DNA of 64,000 nucleotides from a virus: the IMG/VR virus record IMGVR_UViG_3300022213_000237, positions 62,001-126,000 of that record, one strand, 5' to 3'. The stretch's first letter is position 1, and each line of letters starts with the position of its first letter. The position numbers and the translations under genes are program-made. Positions 54,652 through 62,777 of this stretch are shown here, piece after piece. The notes beneath the pieces were generated by a model that did not search any database, had not been told where the DNA came from, and saw only the letters and a list, made by a program, of their open reading frames with translations.

Positions 54652-55228
54652 AATGAGGTTTTCCTATAATTTTTTGTTCATCTTCCGATGTGTAAGTAGA
54701 AGCGCTTTGGGGTCGGTTAATGCCGTTAGATAGAGCGTTTACGCTGCTCAAACTGTCGTATACTTTCTTGACGGACATGTAACTTTGCTCGAAAGACTTC
54801 ATTTTAAGCTTCAAAAACTCTACTGCCGCCTCGATCATAGCCACTCGATCCGATAGTTTTTTGTACTCGGCATCTCTTGCAAGCACGGCCCGCCGCATAT
54901 CCTCGCTGCCGGACGGATTGCTAGTTCGTACAAGTCCATGGTCTTTGAAATATTGAGGTGCTATTTCGAGATAAACAATCGCCTTACGTTCTTCAGCGGC
55001 CTGATATGCTTGTTTTAATTCCCATTCCAGTTGCATATGGGCTCTTCCGGATCGCCCATAGCCGTCGATCATAGCCTGCATAAGGTCTGGAGCAGTTACT
55101 TTGTTCACGTGCGCAACTTCTGGCTGCCTAGCTTCAAGGCGGTAGATTTCGTGCATTTCAATCGTAATTGGATCTCGACCCGGTGTACCTGCAGGACAGG
55201 TGAGAATATTACCTAAAGATAGTTCCAT
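54644..55228 (-). CDS. hypothetical helical protein in the recombination cluster, 194 aa
   Basis: Start at 55228 (MELSLGNILTCPAGTPGRDP) with GGGAG upstream. After an N-terminal strand region the chain is mainly helical, with a coiled coil at about 120-165 (KKLSDRVAMIEAAVEFLKLK). It overlaps the recombinase start by 8 nt and follows SSB, so it may help load the recombinase, as mediator proteins do. That is positional inference only. Confidence 0.72.
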   Translation of the reverse strand: MELSLGNILTCPAGTPGRDPITIEMHEIYRLEARQPEVAHVNKVTAPDLMQAMIDGYGRSGRAHMQLEWELKQAYQAAEERKAIVYLEIAPQYFKDHGLVRTSNPSGSEDMRRAVLARDAEYKKLSDRVAMIEAAVEFLKLKMKSFEQSYMSVKKVYDSLSSVNALSNGINRPQSASTYTSEDEQKIIGKPHYG

Positions 55229-55242
55229 AGTGGCTCCCAAAT

Positions 55243-55288
55243 AGAAAGAGGTCGCGTTAAATTGTGTGATAGAACGCGACCCCTTCTT
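55243..55288 (-). terminator. 16-bp hairpin between SSB and the next gene
   Basis: AGAAAGAGGTCGCGTT (55243-55258) and AACGCGACCCCTTCTT (55273-55288) form a 16-bp stem (two G-U positions) around a 14-nt loop. A short U-rich run lies in the arm and just after it on the - strand. It follows the SSB stop by 12 nt and precedes the next gene's GGGAG, so it may terminate most transcripts and leave SSB as the abundant product. Confidence 0.6.
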
Positions 55289-55299
55289 ATTTCTTGGTT

Positions 55300-56445
55300 T
55301 TATTTAGTGACCGAAAAACCAAAACTCTTGATAAACTCGTCGTCACTAAGAGTCTCTGCCGCCGGGGCACTAGCCGTCTTGGAAGTTTCGACGGGTGCGG
55401 ACATACTAGGTGGCACGAAATCGCTGGTCTTAATCCGCTCTGGAGTATTAGCCTTCTTTGCGGCCTCAAGTTCAGCTTTCATCCTGTCCATTTCTGCCTT
55501 CATGGCTGCCATTGGATCTACTACAGCGGGTGTAGTCGGAGCAGGCTGTGTCGAGACAACGACATTGGTGCTTTTGGCTGTGGCGCCCGGTTCCGGTTCA
55601 TCAGCATCAGGCATTGCGGCATTGCTGATTTCGCCAGTAGAGAAAACGGCATCCACTACTTCGGGGTCGCCACCGCTGGTAACGAGGCGGTTGATTTCTT
55701 CGTACGTCAGGGTACGTCCAAGCTGCGACAAATTATGAGCTTCGGAGCCTAGGCGCTGAAGAACTTCTTGGGTCAATGGCGCCGGCTTAATTAGCTGGGT
55801 GTTGACCTTACGACCTCCAACATCCGCAACAACAGTCTCGGTTACTACCGTAACCGTATGCAGCGTCTGGTTGCCTTTGCCTGAACGATTAAAGTTAAAC
55901 CAGACTCCGCCTTCAACACCGATGGGGTCTACGGGAACGCCGCCATTCGACTTACCACTAACCAAGTCATTGATGACAAGCTGTAAAGCCGCGTAAGCCT
56001 TGTGTGGCAGGACCAGGCGCGTAATTTTGCCATCTGCGGTCAGGGCGTTAACATTCCACTTTTTGTCCAAATTATGAGAAAAAAGCCAGTCGGAAAGTGG
56101 TTGTACCGCCTCCTCGATTTCTTTGTCTGACTTACCCTCTTTCTTAAGAGCTTCTTTTCGAGCTTCTTTGCTCGCAGTGTATTGTGCGATTTGGTCGCAC
56201 TCAGGACACTGAACCTTAATCATCTTCGTCTTGTAGTCTTTCTTTTGGATACAACGAAACGGGCGCATGCCCTTAGTTCCCTTGAATCCCCAATGCAGAC
56301 ACTCATAAACGGCCCAAATCCCTTCCTGCGCTAAATCGAACATCGGAGGAAGGATTCGATAAATATTGTCGCCATCTACAAGACGTGAATTGTTCTTCTT
56401 CTTGGCGCCGTATTGCGGAGCCCCAATTGCTACATTCGTACTCAT
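55300..56445 (-). CDS. single-stranded DNA-binding protein
   Basis: 381 residues. The N-terminal third has DGDNIYRILPPMFDLAQEGI and PFRCIQKKDYKTKMIKVQCP, typical of phage gp32-type SSBs. A middle OB-like region, a long low-complexity linker (about 280-360) and the acidic tip ETLSDDEFIKSFGFSVTK follow. Coats ssDNA and recruits helicase, polymerase and recombinase through its tail. AAGG precedes the ATG. It sits between the polymerase and recombinase genes. Confidence 0.82.
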   Translation of the reverse strand: MSTNVAIGAPQYGAKKKNNSRLVDGDNIYRILPPMFDLAQEGIWAVYECLHWGFKGTKGMRPFRCIQKKDYKTKMIKVQCPECDQIAQYTASKEARKEALKKEGKSDKEIEEAVQPLSDWLFSHNLDKKWNVNALTADGKITRLVLPHKAYAALQLVINDLVSGKSNGGVPVDPIGVEGGVWFNFNRSGKGNQTLHTVTVVTETVVADVGGRKVNTQLIKPAPLTQEVLQRLGSEAHNLSQLGRTLTYEEINRLVTSGGDPEVVDAVFSTGEISNAAMPDADEPEPGATAKSTNVVVSTQPAPTTPAVVDPMAAMKAEMDRMKAELEAAKKANTPERIKTSDFVPPSMSAPVETSKTASAPAAETLSDDEFIKSFGFSVTK

Positions 56446-56477
56446 ATTGTCTTACCTTTTGCTGGTGAGTTTGCTCG

Positions 56478-57257
56478 TTACTTCTTGTTATATACTTTAA
56501 GGATCTTTTCGTTTAGTTCTTGAATTAGATCTTCGTCAGTGCTCTGTTCAGTTGCTTCCAATGAAATCGTTGGCGTTGATCTGCCAAAGAGTTTCACCGA
56601 TAAAGATTGCTGCTCATCTGCCGTCAAACCGGTCAAAATACATGGCATTGCGGTAGTAGCGGCCTTGACCTCAAGGGCTTTGGTAAGGATCCGATTCGTG
56701 AGGTCGAAAGCAAGAAGGTCGTCTCCGTTGCTGTTACGAACCGCCTTCTGAACGATATTTTCCACCTCAGCATCGCTTCGGAGCGTCAAATCCATATCCA
56801 TGGAATCTAGTTTGGGCATTTGCAACGTGTGGATCCCGTGCCCTTGCATATATCGCTGCATAACCTGAGTCAGTAGAATCAGCTGCGCCGACATAAACTG
56901 AGGATTCTTTTCATCTAAAGAGGGCCTAACCTGGGCCGCGAATTCCTTGTAAAGAGAGTGACCGTCCACCACCACTGCCCCTTCTTTTCCGGCTCTAACG
57001 GCAAAACTTTCGGCACGAGGTCCGGTCAAAAACACTTTAATGACTGAATTGCTAATCAGTGTCCGATAAGCTTCGGTCAGACTTTTTACCTGATCTTCGG
57101 CTTCCCGCTGGCGAATAACAGCACCGGCACGAGTTGACGCATCCCAGCCATCAAGTGGGGAGTTAAGAACCTTAGTAAAGGCTTCAATATCGTTGAGAAT
57201 GGCTTGAAGTCGTTCTTTTGCTACTTTTGCTTGTTTTTGTTGGTCTGTGAGTTCCAT
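56478..57257 (-). CDS. hypothetical replication-cluster protein, 259 aa
   Basis: Start set at 57257 (MELTDQQKQAKVAKERLQAI) with AGGAG upstream, 5 nt below the polymerase stop. Helical N terminus; SVIKVFLTGPRAESFAVRAG and MPKLDSMDMDLTLRSDAEVE in the middle; acidic end. No family recognised. Its position between the polymerase and SSB suggests a replisome or recombination accessory role. Confidence 0.75.
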   Translation of the reverse strand: MELTDQQKQAKVAKERLQAILNDIEAFTKVLNSPLDGWDASTRAGAVIRQREAEDQVKSLTEAYRTLISNSVIKVFLTGPRAESFAVRAGKEGAVVVDGHSLYKEFAAQVRPSLDEKNPQFMSAQLILLTQVMQRYMQGHGIHTLQMPKLDSMDMDLTLRSDAEVENIVQKAVRNSNGDDLLAFDLTNRILTKALEVKAATTAMPCILTGLTADEQQSLSVKLFGRSTPTISLEATEQSTDEDLIQELNEKILKVYNKK

Positions 57258-57261
57258 TATA

Positions 57262-59355
57262 TTACTCCTGGGAGGTTTCTTCCGGCTCTTCTGAGAGTGG
57301 GGGTGCAACTACTAATATCGCGTCGATCGCAAAAGGTCTGTTGGATTTGTATCGCGTGAGATGCAGTATCGCGATCGACCCAGCCATATCCTTAGGAGCT
57401 TCGAGATGTCCTGATTCTCGATCCGGCCACTTAACGAATAAGAATTGTTCACCATCTACGTCAAAAATTACTTCTACGGCAGATTTAGTTCCACCCTTGT
57501 AGCTGAATCGTCTTTCGGAAATGATATATCCAGCTACCGTGCAGGCAACATGCTGGCCATCATAAATCTCAAATTCTTCGTTATAGTATCTAAGCTGTGC
57601 GCCATCAACCAGCGGCACGGCTTCAAGTTTACGGTCGCTGCCGATACCCATCTGACGCTTCATGTCCGCAATACTTTCTGCAGTACTGGGCAGATACCAA
57701 TAGTTGCCTTTACCGTCGCTAGTGACACCGTCGATCCGCATATCAACCAAAATAGGCACCACGCTGTTGGTGTAAATTGGCAAAATGTTTTTCTGCATCT
57801 GGAATCTAGTCAACGGATTTAAGTCCACGTACTTTTTATCGACTTTACCTTTTTTAGCTTTCTTTCCTGTAAGGGCCTGAGTTACATTCGCCACTTCTTG
57901 TTCGTAATAATCAAGTTTGTCGTTAACGTGTCTCAATTCTGACGGGAAAAGGCTGTCCATAACGCCAGAAACAATTAGCTTGCCGACTACGCCTCTATTT
58001 AGGGCGCTGAGTCCGGCTTTAACTTTTTGCTTACCTTTGGCGTCAAGCATTGGAGTACCGTCTTCGTTTACTCGCAATGTGGCTCCAGCCATCTTTTTGC
58101 GGACTATTTTTTCAACAAAATCGGTGACGCTTAAATATGGGCGACCAGCGCAAAGTTCGGCATGAGCTGTGGGACCAACGCCGTTAATAAAGCTCAAAGG
58201 CGCTCGGATTCTATCGCCCTGGATTTCAAATTCGTCGCCCGAATACCGCACATCCGGTAAGTCGATCCACTGTTTGCAATAACGCCAAAACTTTTCAGCA
58301 ATTTCCTTCTTGTCGGCGTTTTTTAGCACCGCACACCACCACTCGTTGGGGTAGTAATGTTTTAGATAGGCGCAAGCATAGGCGGTGACGGAATAGCAGA
58401 TTGAGTGACTTTTGTTAAAGCCGTATTGTCCAAAGGTGACTATCTGGTTCCAGACCTTCTCCGAGTCTTCTTTACCGATTTTCTCGGAAGCTTTGGCAAT
58501 AAAGTTTGGATACGCTTCCAATACCTTAGCCATCTTCTTCTTCGCAATGTTAGTGCGAAAGGTATTGGCTTCTATGCCAGTGCAACCAGTCAAATGCTGA
58601 TACAACTTCTGTAATTGTTCTTGGTATACAATTACGCCGTAAGTCTCTGGAAGCAGTGCGTCTAGTGCTTTAATTGGATCGGATGGAGGAAGGCCTTTAG
58701 CTCTGTTGGCGTATTCAACCAACATATTATGTTCTCGGCCAGTAATCGGGTCCTTGACCTTAGCATCCAGAGGACCTGGGCGATCTAGAGCCGTGAAGGC
58801 GCTTATTGCTTCAATCGAGTCAATAGCTTTCACACCCGCCGATTTGTCGTAGTTAAATTGAGTCAACCATTGTTTGGCGGAGTTGGTATTGAGCTGGAAT
58901 ACGGTTTCTGTTTTACCTTCGGCAATGTCGTTGAATACGGCTTGGTCTTCGGGAAGGTCCCAAATATCCATTGGCACACCAGTCGTGGGATTGGGTACGA
59001 TACGAAATCCTGGAACTCGGCGACCATTAAGTTTGATATCGGATTCAAAGTCTCGGTCTGGGTATTTTGCTTGAATGAGCTTAATTGCGGCACCGATGTC
59101 CTTCAGGGAATTGAGCCCGAGGAAATCCATTTTCAAACCACCTACGGCCTCAACACTCCCCGCCGTGTATTGGGTGGTACGAAATCCGCTGATAGTGGTC
59201 GTGGGTATGAAATTACTGATGGGCTCATTTGCGATGACAAAGCCGCAATTATGCATTACAACGCCAGAGGCGTGAACGAAACTATGGTGTTCGTGATTAA
59301 CAGATAAATCATATACCTGTTCTGGTTCTTTTATTCGTGCTGATATTATCTTCAT
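57262..59355 (-). CDS. dnaE: C-terminal half of the DNA polymerase III alpha-type polymerase, with intein C-half
   Basis: 697 residues. The first 36 are the intein C-half, ending HASGVVMHN; Cys 37 starts the extein (CGFVIANEPISN). Then come GLKMDFLGLNSLKDIGAA (with the third catalytic Asp), FTALDRPGPLDAK, YQEQLQKLYQHLTGCTG and GQYGFNKSHSICYS, all typical of the PolIII alpha palm and fingers. The C-terminal part (about 480-690) has an OB-like domain (YEVEIF-like strands; VACTVAGYIISERRFSYKGG). Inactive alone, since the first two catalytic Asp are in the other half. Confidence 0.93.
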   Translation of the reverse strand: MKIISARIKEPEQVYDLSVNHEHHSFVHASGVVMHNCGFVIANEPISNFIPTTTISGFRTTQYTAGSVEAVGGLKMDFLGLNSLKDIGAAIKLIQAKYPDRDFESDIKLNGRRVPGFRIVPNPTTGVPMDIWDLPEDQAVFNDIAEGKTETVFQLNTNSAKQWLTQFNYDKSAGVKAIDSIEAISAFTALDRPGPLDAKVKDPITGREHNMLVEYANRAKGLPPSDPIKALDALLPETYGVIVYQEQLQKLYQHLTGCTGIEANTFRTNIAKKKMAKVLEAYPNFIAKASEKIGKEDSEKVWNQIVTFGQYGFNKSHSICYSVTAYACAYLKHYYPNEWWCAVLKNADKKEIAEKFWRYCKQWIDLPDVRYSGDEFEIQGDRIRAPLSFINGVGPTAHAELCAGRPYLSVTDFVEKIVRKKMAGATLRVNEDGTPMLDAKGKQKVKAGLSALNRGVVGKLIVSGVMDSLFPSELRHVNDKLDYYEQEVANVTQALTGKKAKKGKVDKKYVDLNPLTRFQMQKNILPIYTNSVVPILVDMRIDGVTSDGKGNYWYLPSTAESIADMKRQMGIGSDRKLEAVPLVDGAQLRYYNEEFEIYDGQHVACTVAGYIISERRFSYKGGTKSAVEVIFDVDGEQFLFVKWPDRESGHLEAPKDMAGSIAILHLTRYKSNRPFAIDAILVVAPPLSEEPEETSQE
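59248..59355 (-). mobile_element. split-intein C-half (36 aa)
   Basis: Residues 1-36 of the polymerase C-terminal gene: MKIISARIKEPEQVYDLSVN, then HEHHSFVHASGVVMHN. This is intein block F followed by block G with the terminal His-Asn, and the next residue is Cys, the nucleophile for trans-splicing. It resembles the C-halves of DnaE split inteins. Confidence 0.95.
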
Positions 59356-60122
59356 GGATCTATCTTACTAAGTAGCTTTCCGATCTCCAACATCACTTCG
59401 TACGATACATATCTTCCACGCATCCAATTACAGCGTAAACAAGACGGTACACAGTTTTTCTTAATGTGACCTATGTCATTGTTTTTACGATCCAGACCGG
59501 TAGCAGGTCTTCCGCAATAACAACAAGGAGAACTGCGAGCCTCTAACACGTCATCCACGGTAAGATCAAAATCCCTTCTTTTGTCTTTATCTCTTCTAAC
59601 GTAAGAGTGAAGAAGTTTTTTAGCTGCCCGAAGAGTGTTTTGAATTGGGGAGTCTTTAAATCTAGTAGACTTTACACATTCTTTACACCAATAATTCTGT
59701 AGACGTATCACTGACCAACGCTGTTTCCAGCGATGGCCTACAGCGCATTCCCAAGTCGAATGGCATGAAGCTTTGTCGGACCATTCAATCAACTTACCTC
59801 CCTTGAGCTTAACGTATTCGATTGCCTCCTTTTTTAGTGGGCGTTGGCGACGAGAACAAATCCTACATGGATTACGCGGCGGTTCAACCGAACGATAACT
59901 TCCTAATATTGTACTTCCACATTGGATATGGGTAAGTTTCAGGTTAGGTTCTGAAACCCCCTTGTAGTCTCCAGGATTTTCTACTCGATACCCCCATGAA
60001 AACAACTGAGATTCTATGAATTCTTTACTGTGCTTGGTTCTACCAGATCCACGCCTAGCTCGAATGCCTTTTGAATTCCCATCCACCCCTCTACGGTAAG
60101 TATTTGGTGGTCTGGAGTACAA
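59352..60122 (-). CDS. freestanding HNH endonuclease between the two halves of the polymerase gene
   Basis: 256 residues from ATG 60122 (MLYSRPPNTYRRGVDGNSKG), which has GGAG 8 nt upstream. It starts 109 nt inside the end of the polymerase N-terminal gene (another frame) and stops in an ATGA overlap with the C-terminal gene. Two zinc-ribbon modules (CGSTILGS...CRICSRR; WECAVGHRWKQRW...WCKECV) precede an HNH with CCYCGRPATGLDRKNNDIGH and PSCLRCNWMRG. This is the form of group I intron/intein-type HNH homing enzymes. It probably mobilises the split element. Confidence 0.9.
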   Translation of the reverse strand: MYSRPPNTYRRGVDGNSKGIRARRGSGRTKHSKEFIESQLFSWGYRVENPGDYKGVSEPNLKLTHIQCGSTILGSYRSVEPPRNPCRICSRRQRPLKKEAIEYVKLKGGKLIEWSDKASCHSTWECAVGHRWKQRWSVIRLQNYWCKECVKSTRFKDSPIQNTLRAAKKLLHSYVRRDKDKRRDFDLTVDDVLEARSSPCCYCGRPATGLDRKNNDIGHIKKNCVPSCLRCNWMRGRYVSYEVMLEIGKLLSKIDP

Positions 60123-62188
60123 CATAGCTTTGCTCCATTTTCTAATGTGTATTCCGTTATCGTTCGAACCCCCTGATTTATTAAAAGGGCCGTGGCGTTG
60201 GCGCCTTGTCCTGTATTTATTATTTGTTCGTTGCATTCGACAATATCCTTTATTTGTCCGTCAGAAAGTAAGATTGCCTCCCGCGCCGGAAGACAGGCGT
60301 GGCGGCTTTTTTGTCGTGCGATACCCAACATTTTCTTAACGATTTCCCATTCTTGTGGGTATCTCTGAATATACTCCTTAAGCTCCTGAGATTCGTCAAT
60401 CAAACCTCTTATTTCTTTTCCGTCGTCACCCGTGTACCCAAACACAAAATCGGCATCATCAACACCCTGAGGCGGCATCGGAAGCTTTTTGCATAAGACT
60501 TCAATCTCAGCATCTACGTGGCCATGTAGTGAACGATGAACATCTTTGATAGATGACTTGAGACGTAGCATCGTATTCGTTGAAATTGCGGCCACGCAAT
60601 CGGCAAAGCGATTAAACAACCACCCGCGCTCGGGGTCGATAAGGGGGTCTCTATCCGGAAAATCCATGTCAATGTCCGGCAGCTTCCCGTCCTCGATACG
60701 GTCCTTCGTCAGAAAGCGGTCTTCTGAGAGGTCGTACTTGAGTGGGTCGACGTGAGTGACACCAAGATAGTAAACTGCGGATAGGCCGCCTGCGGAGCCA
60801 CGACCCGCACCGCTAAGTAATCGTTGTTGTTCGTAAAAGGAACAAACTTCTTCGGCAATAAACAAGTAAGGCAGGAGATCTATTTTGCCGTTGTGATGTA
60901 ACAGTTCTACTTCTTTCTTTAAACGGGATACGCGTGTCGGATTACCCCAATCCATGCGCCCGTGTTTGTCGAGCAGGATCTTAAAATACTTAAGAGTATT
61001 TGATGGATAGAATGACGCAGGTAAGGATTTGCGATCTGTGAATTTGAAGTCCTTGAAACGCTGACTCCATTCAATATTTGAGTCTACCATGGATTCGAAG
61101 TCGCTCTCCGACATCCCCATCACACCTTTAAAGTAAGACCATGCTTCAGCAGAATCGAACCTGTGATACGAATTTGCGAATTTCCACGAACCACCAGAGC
61201 TTCCGAGACGGGAATCCTGGACAATCTTTTCATCTTTGGTGGCGAAATGCGCATCGTCGGAAAGCAATATTTTATCGCCACGAGTTCTAGCGAGATGCAA
61301 CATGAATCGATTGGCGGCCAACTGAACATCGCCATCAGGACACCAAGGCTGGCATTCATTCTTTAGAAAGTCCTCAACGAGCTTGCACTCGACAATGACT
61401 TTGGGTTCGCGTTCCTCCCATTTACGGTTATTCATTACCGCAACCAACAAGCCAACATCCTTACCCCGTGAAACAGCTTTGGCTAAGTCTTCGGCACTGA
61501 CGCCATCCGAGAATTTAGTGGTCTTAAGCTTTTTCTCTTTCCAGAACTTAAATTTCTCTCCGCCTTCAATAGTAACAAAGACACCATTGACCCAGTATTT
61601 GTCACAAACATGCGGAAATACTTCAACGTAGAACTTGTTTCCAAACATCGACTTGAGACGTTCGTAGTATTTAATGGCAATGTCTGGGCGATCCGAAAGC
61701 AGGTGGCGTTGCACCATGCCGATTAGACATCCGGAAGTAGCGGTAATGTTGTATTGTGAGAGTCTTTCTAGATTTTCCCAAGAGAACAACGGCTTCCTTT
61801 CGGAGCCGTGCTGCTCTGCGCGAGCATCAGCTAAAGAAAGTTCTTTGACTAACGCCTCGTATCCCTTTTGGTCTTGGGCGTGAAGCGTAATGTGGTAGTA
61901 TTTGTTGTAGGAGGCGAAAGTTCCTTTAGCGTCCTTTTCGATACCTGCTGCCTTGAGAATCGGGCAATCATCATCTCTAAAATAGCCCTCGACACCCAAA
62001 ATAGGAATAATGTTGTTCTTTTTGGCAAGGTCGTACACTTCACGACATGCGCCCATAGAACCGTGATCAGTACACGTTGTCACTCCCGTACCAAGCTGTA
62101 TTTCTCTTTCTACAAACGCTTCTGGGGTGGAAGCCGTATCTAATGATTGTTGGTGACAGTGAGGAGTTGGAAAATTCTTAAAAGCCAT
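60014..62188 (-). CDS. dnaE: N-terminal half of the DNA polymerase III alpha-type polymerase, with intein N-half
   Basis: 724 residues. PHP domain at the start (PTPHCHQQSLDTASTPEAFV, VTTCTDHGSMGACREV). The palm includes SGAGRGSAGGLSAVYYLG and the catalytic pair KLPDIDMDFPDRD. The extein ends RQKSRHA, the point where normal DnaE continues with CxFVIS. The last 93 residues are the intein N-half. The third catalytic Asp and the rest of the enzyme are encoded at 57262. The gene is split, not decayed: both pieces are intact and in order. Confidence 0.94.
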   Translation of the reverse strand: MAFKNFPTPHCHQQSLDTASTPEAFVEREIQLGTGVTTCTDHGSMGACREVYDLAKKNNIIPILGVEGYFRDDDCPILKAAGIEKDAKGTFASYNKYYHITLHAQDQKGYEALVKELSLADARAEQHGSERKPLFSWENLERLSQYNITATSGCLIGMVQRHLLSDRPDIAIKYYERLKSMFGNKFYVEVFPHVCDKYWVNGVFVTIEGGEKFKFWKEKKLKTTKFSDGVSAEDLAKAVSRGKDVGLLVAVMNNRKWEEREPKVIVECKLVEDFLKNECQPWCPDGDVQLAANRFMLHLARTRGDKILLSDDAHFATKDEKIVQDSRLGSSGGSWKFANSYHRFDSAEAWSYFKGVMGMSESDFESMVDSNIEWSQRFKDFKFTDRKSLPASFYPSNTLKYFKILLDKHGRMDWGNPTRVSRLKKEVELLHHNGKIDLLPYLFIAEEVCSFYEQQRLLSGAGRGSAGGLSAVYYLGVTHVDPLKYDLSEDRFLTKDRIEDGKLPDIDMDFPDRDPLIDPERGWLFNRFADCVAAISTNTMLRLKSSIKDVHRSLHGHVDAEIEVLCKKLPMPPQGVDDADFVFGYTGDDGKEIRGLIDESQELKEYIQRYPQEWEIVKKMLGIARQKSRHACLPAREAILLSDGQIKDIVECNEQIINTGQGANATALLINQGVRTITEYTLENGAKLCCTPDHQILTVEGWMGIQKAFELGVDLVEPSTVKNS
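60017..60295 (-). mobile_element. split-intein N-half (93 aa)
   Basis: The last 93 residues of the polymerase N-terminal gene. It starts at a Cys (CLPAREAILLSDGQIKDIVE; block A) right after RQKSRHA and has block B in AKLCCTPDHQILTVEGW with the conserved Thr-Pro-Asp-His. It stops after VEPSTVKNS. With the 36-residue C-half it makes a mini-intein of 129 residues with no endonuclease domain. Confidence 0.95.
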
Positions 62189-62197
62189 TACCCCTGA

Positions 62198-62419
62198 CTA
62201 TATCGAGGGATCTGCTAACTTAGCTCTCAACCTCATGACGATATCGTTATAGATCCGATGAACGTCTTCAGCGGTAATCATAAGAGCCTGGGCGACGGTT
62301 CGGTCGGGTGCGCCCTCAGGAAAGCGCTCAATCACTCTAGTCAGACTGTAGTCCAATCTCTTGAGGTAAACAAACTCTGGGTCATTGTTGATACGAAACA
62401 AAGCTTCTTCAGTCGTCAT
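62198..62419 (-). CDS. hypothetical helical protein, 73 aa
   Basis: 73 residues beginning MTTEEALFRINNDPEFVYLK. RTVAQALMITAEDVHRIYND followed by IVMRLRAKL has the look of a helix-turn-helix, as in sigma region 4 or small regulators. It lies 9 nt before the polymerase gene and overlaps the gene above by 11 nt. Regulatory role is a guess. Confidence 0.7.
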   Translation of the reverse strand: MTTEEALFRINNDPEFVYLKRLDYSLTRVIERFPEGAPDRTVAQALMITAEDVHRIYNDIVMRLRAKLADPSI

Positions 62420-62777
62420 GTGGGAACCTGATGATACGGCCCAAATTAACTTGGGCGGCTTGGACTCTAACGCTCTCTAGGTTCTCTTCATGTTCTCGGA
62501 TTTTTTCTTCTATGGCCTTAAGTTTTTCGTCGTCGTTCTTAATTTGTGTCTCGATGTGATGAAGAAATGTTTCCACAGACCTCCATTCCGAAAGCAAACA
62601 AATTTTGGCCGACTTCATACTCTTCAGGTGCTGTCTGTATTTTCTTCTATGCTCTTTAAAATTCTCAATACTTTCTAGAAGCGATGACCGTTCTTTACGT
62701 GCATCCCATATCTTGGTCTTAATTCTTTCGTATTCGCTTTCGCTATCAAGGGCGATAGCCTCGTTATCTCGACTCAC
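62409..62777 (-). CDS. coiled-coil protein, 122 aa
   Basis: 122 residues, almost all coiled coil (WDARKERSSLLESIENFKEH; ETQIKNDDEKLKAIEEKIRE), with a short end (LGRIIRFPHDD). It follows the metallophosphoesterase gene directly. An SbcC/Rad50-like partner would be much larger and carry Walker motifs, which are absent here. Function unknown. Confidence 0.7.
   Translation of the reverse strand: MSRDNEAIALDSESEYERIKTKIWDARKERSSLLESIENFKEHRRKYRQHLKSMKSAKICLLSEWRSVETFLHHIETQIKNDDEKLKAIEEKIREHEENLESVRVQAAQVNLGRIIRFPHDD

Noticed and set aside
60123-60236. Longer HNH frame starting at 60236
   Set aside because: That extension lies over the polymerase/intein N-half and has no ribosome-binding site; ATG 60122 has GGAG upstream.
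57262-62188. dnaE as a pseudogene or assembly break
   Set aside because: Both pieces are intact and in order, and each ends or begins with a complete intein half next to the correct extein residues, so trans-splicing explains the break.
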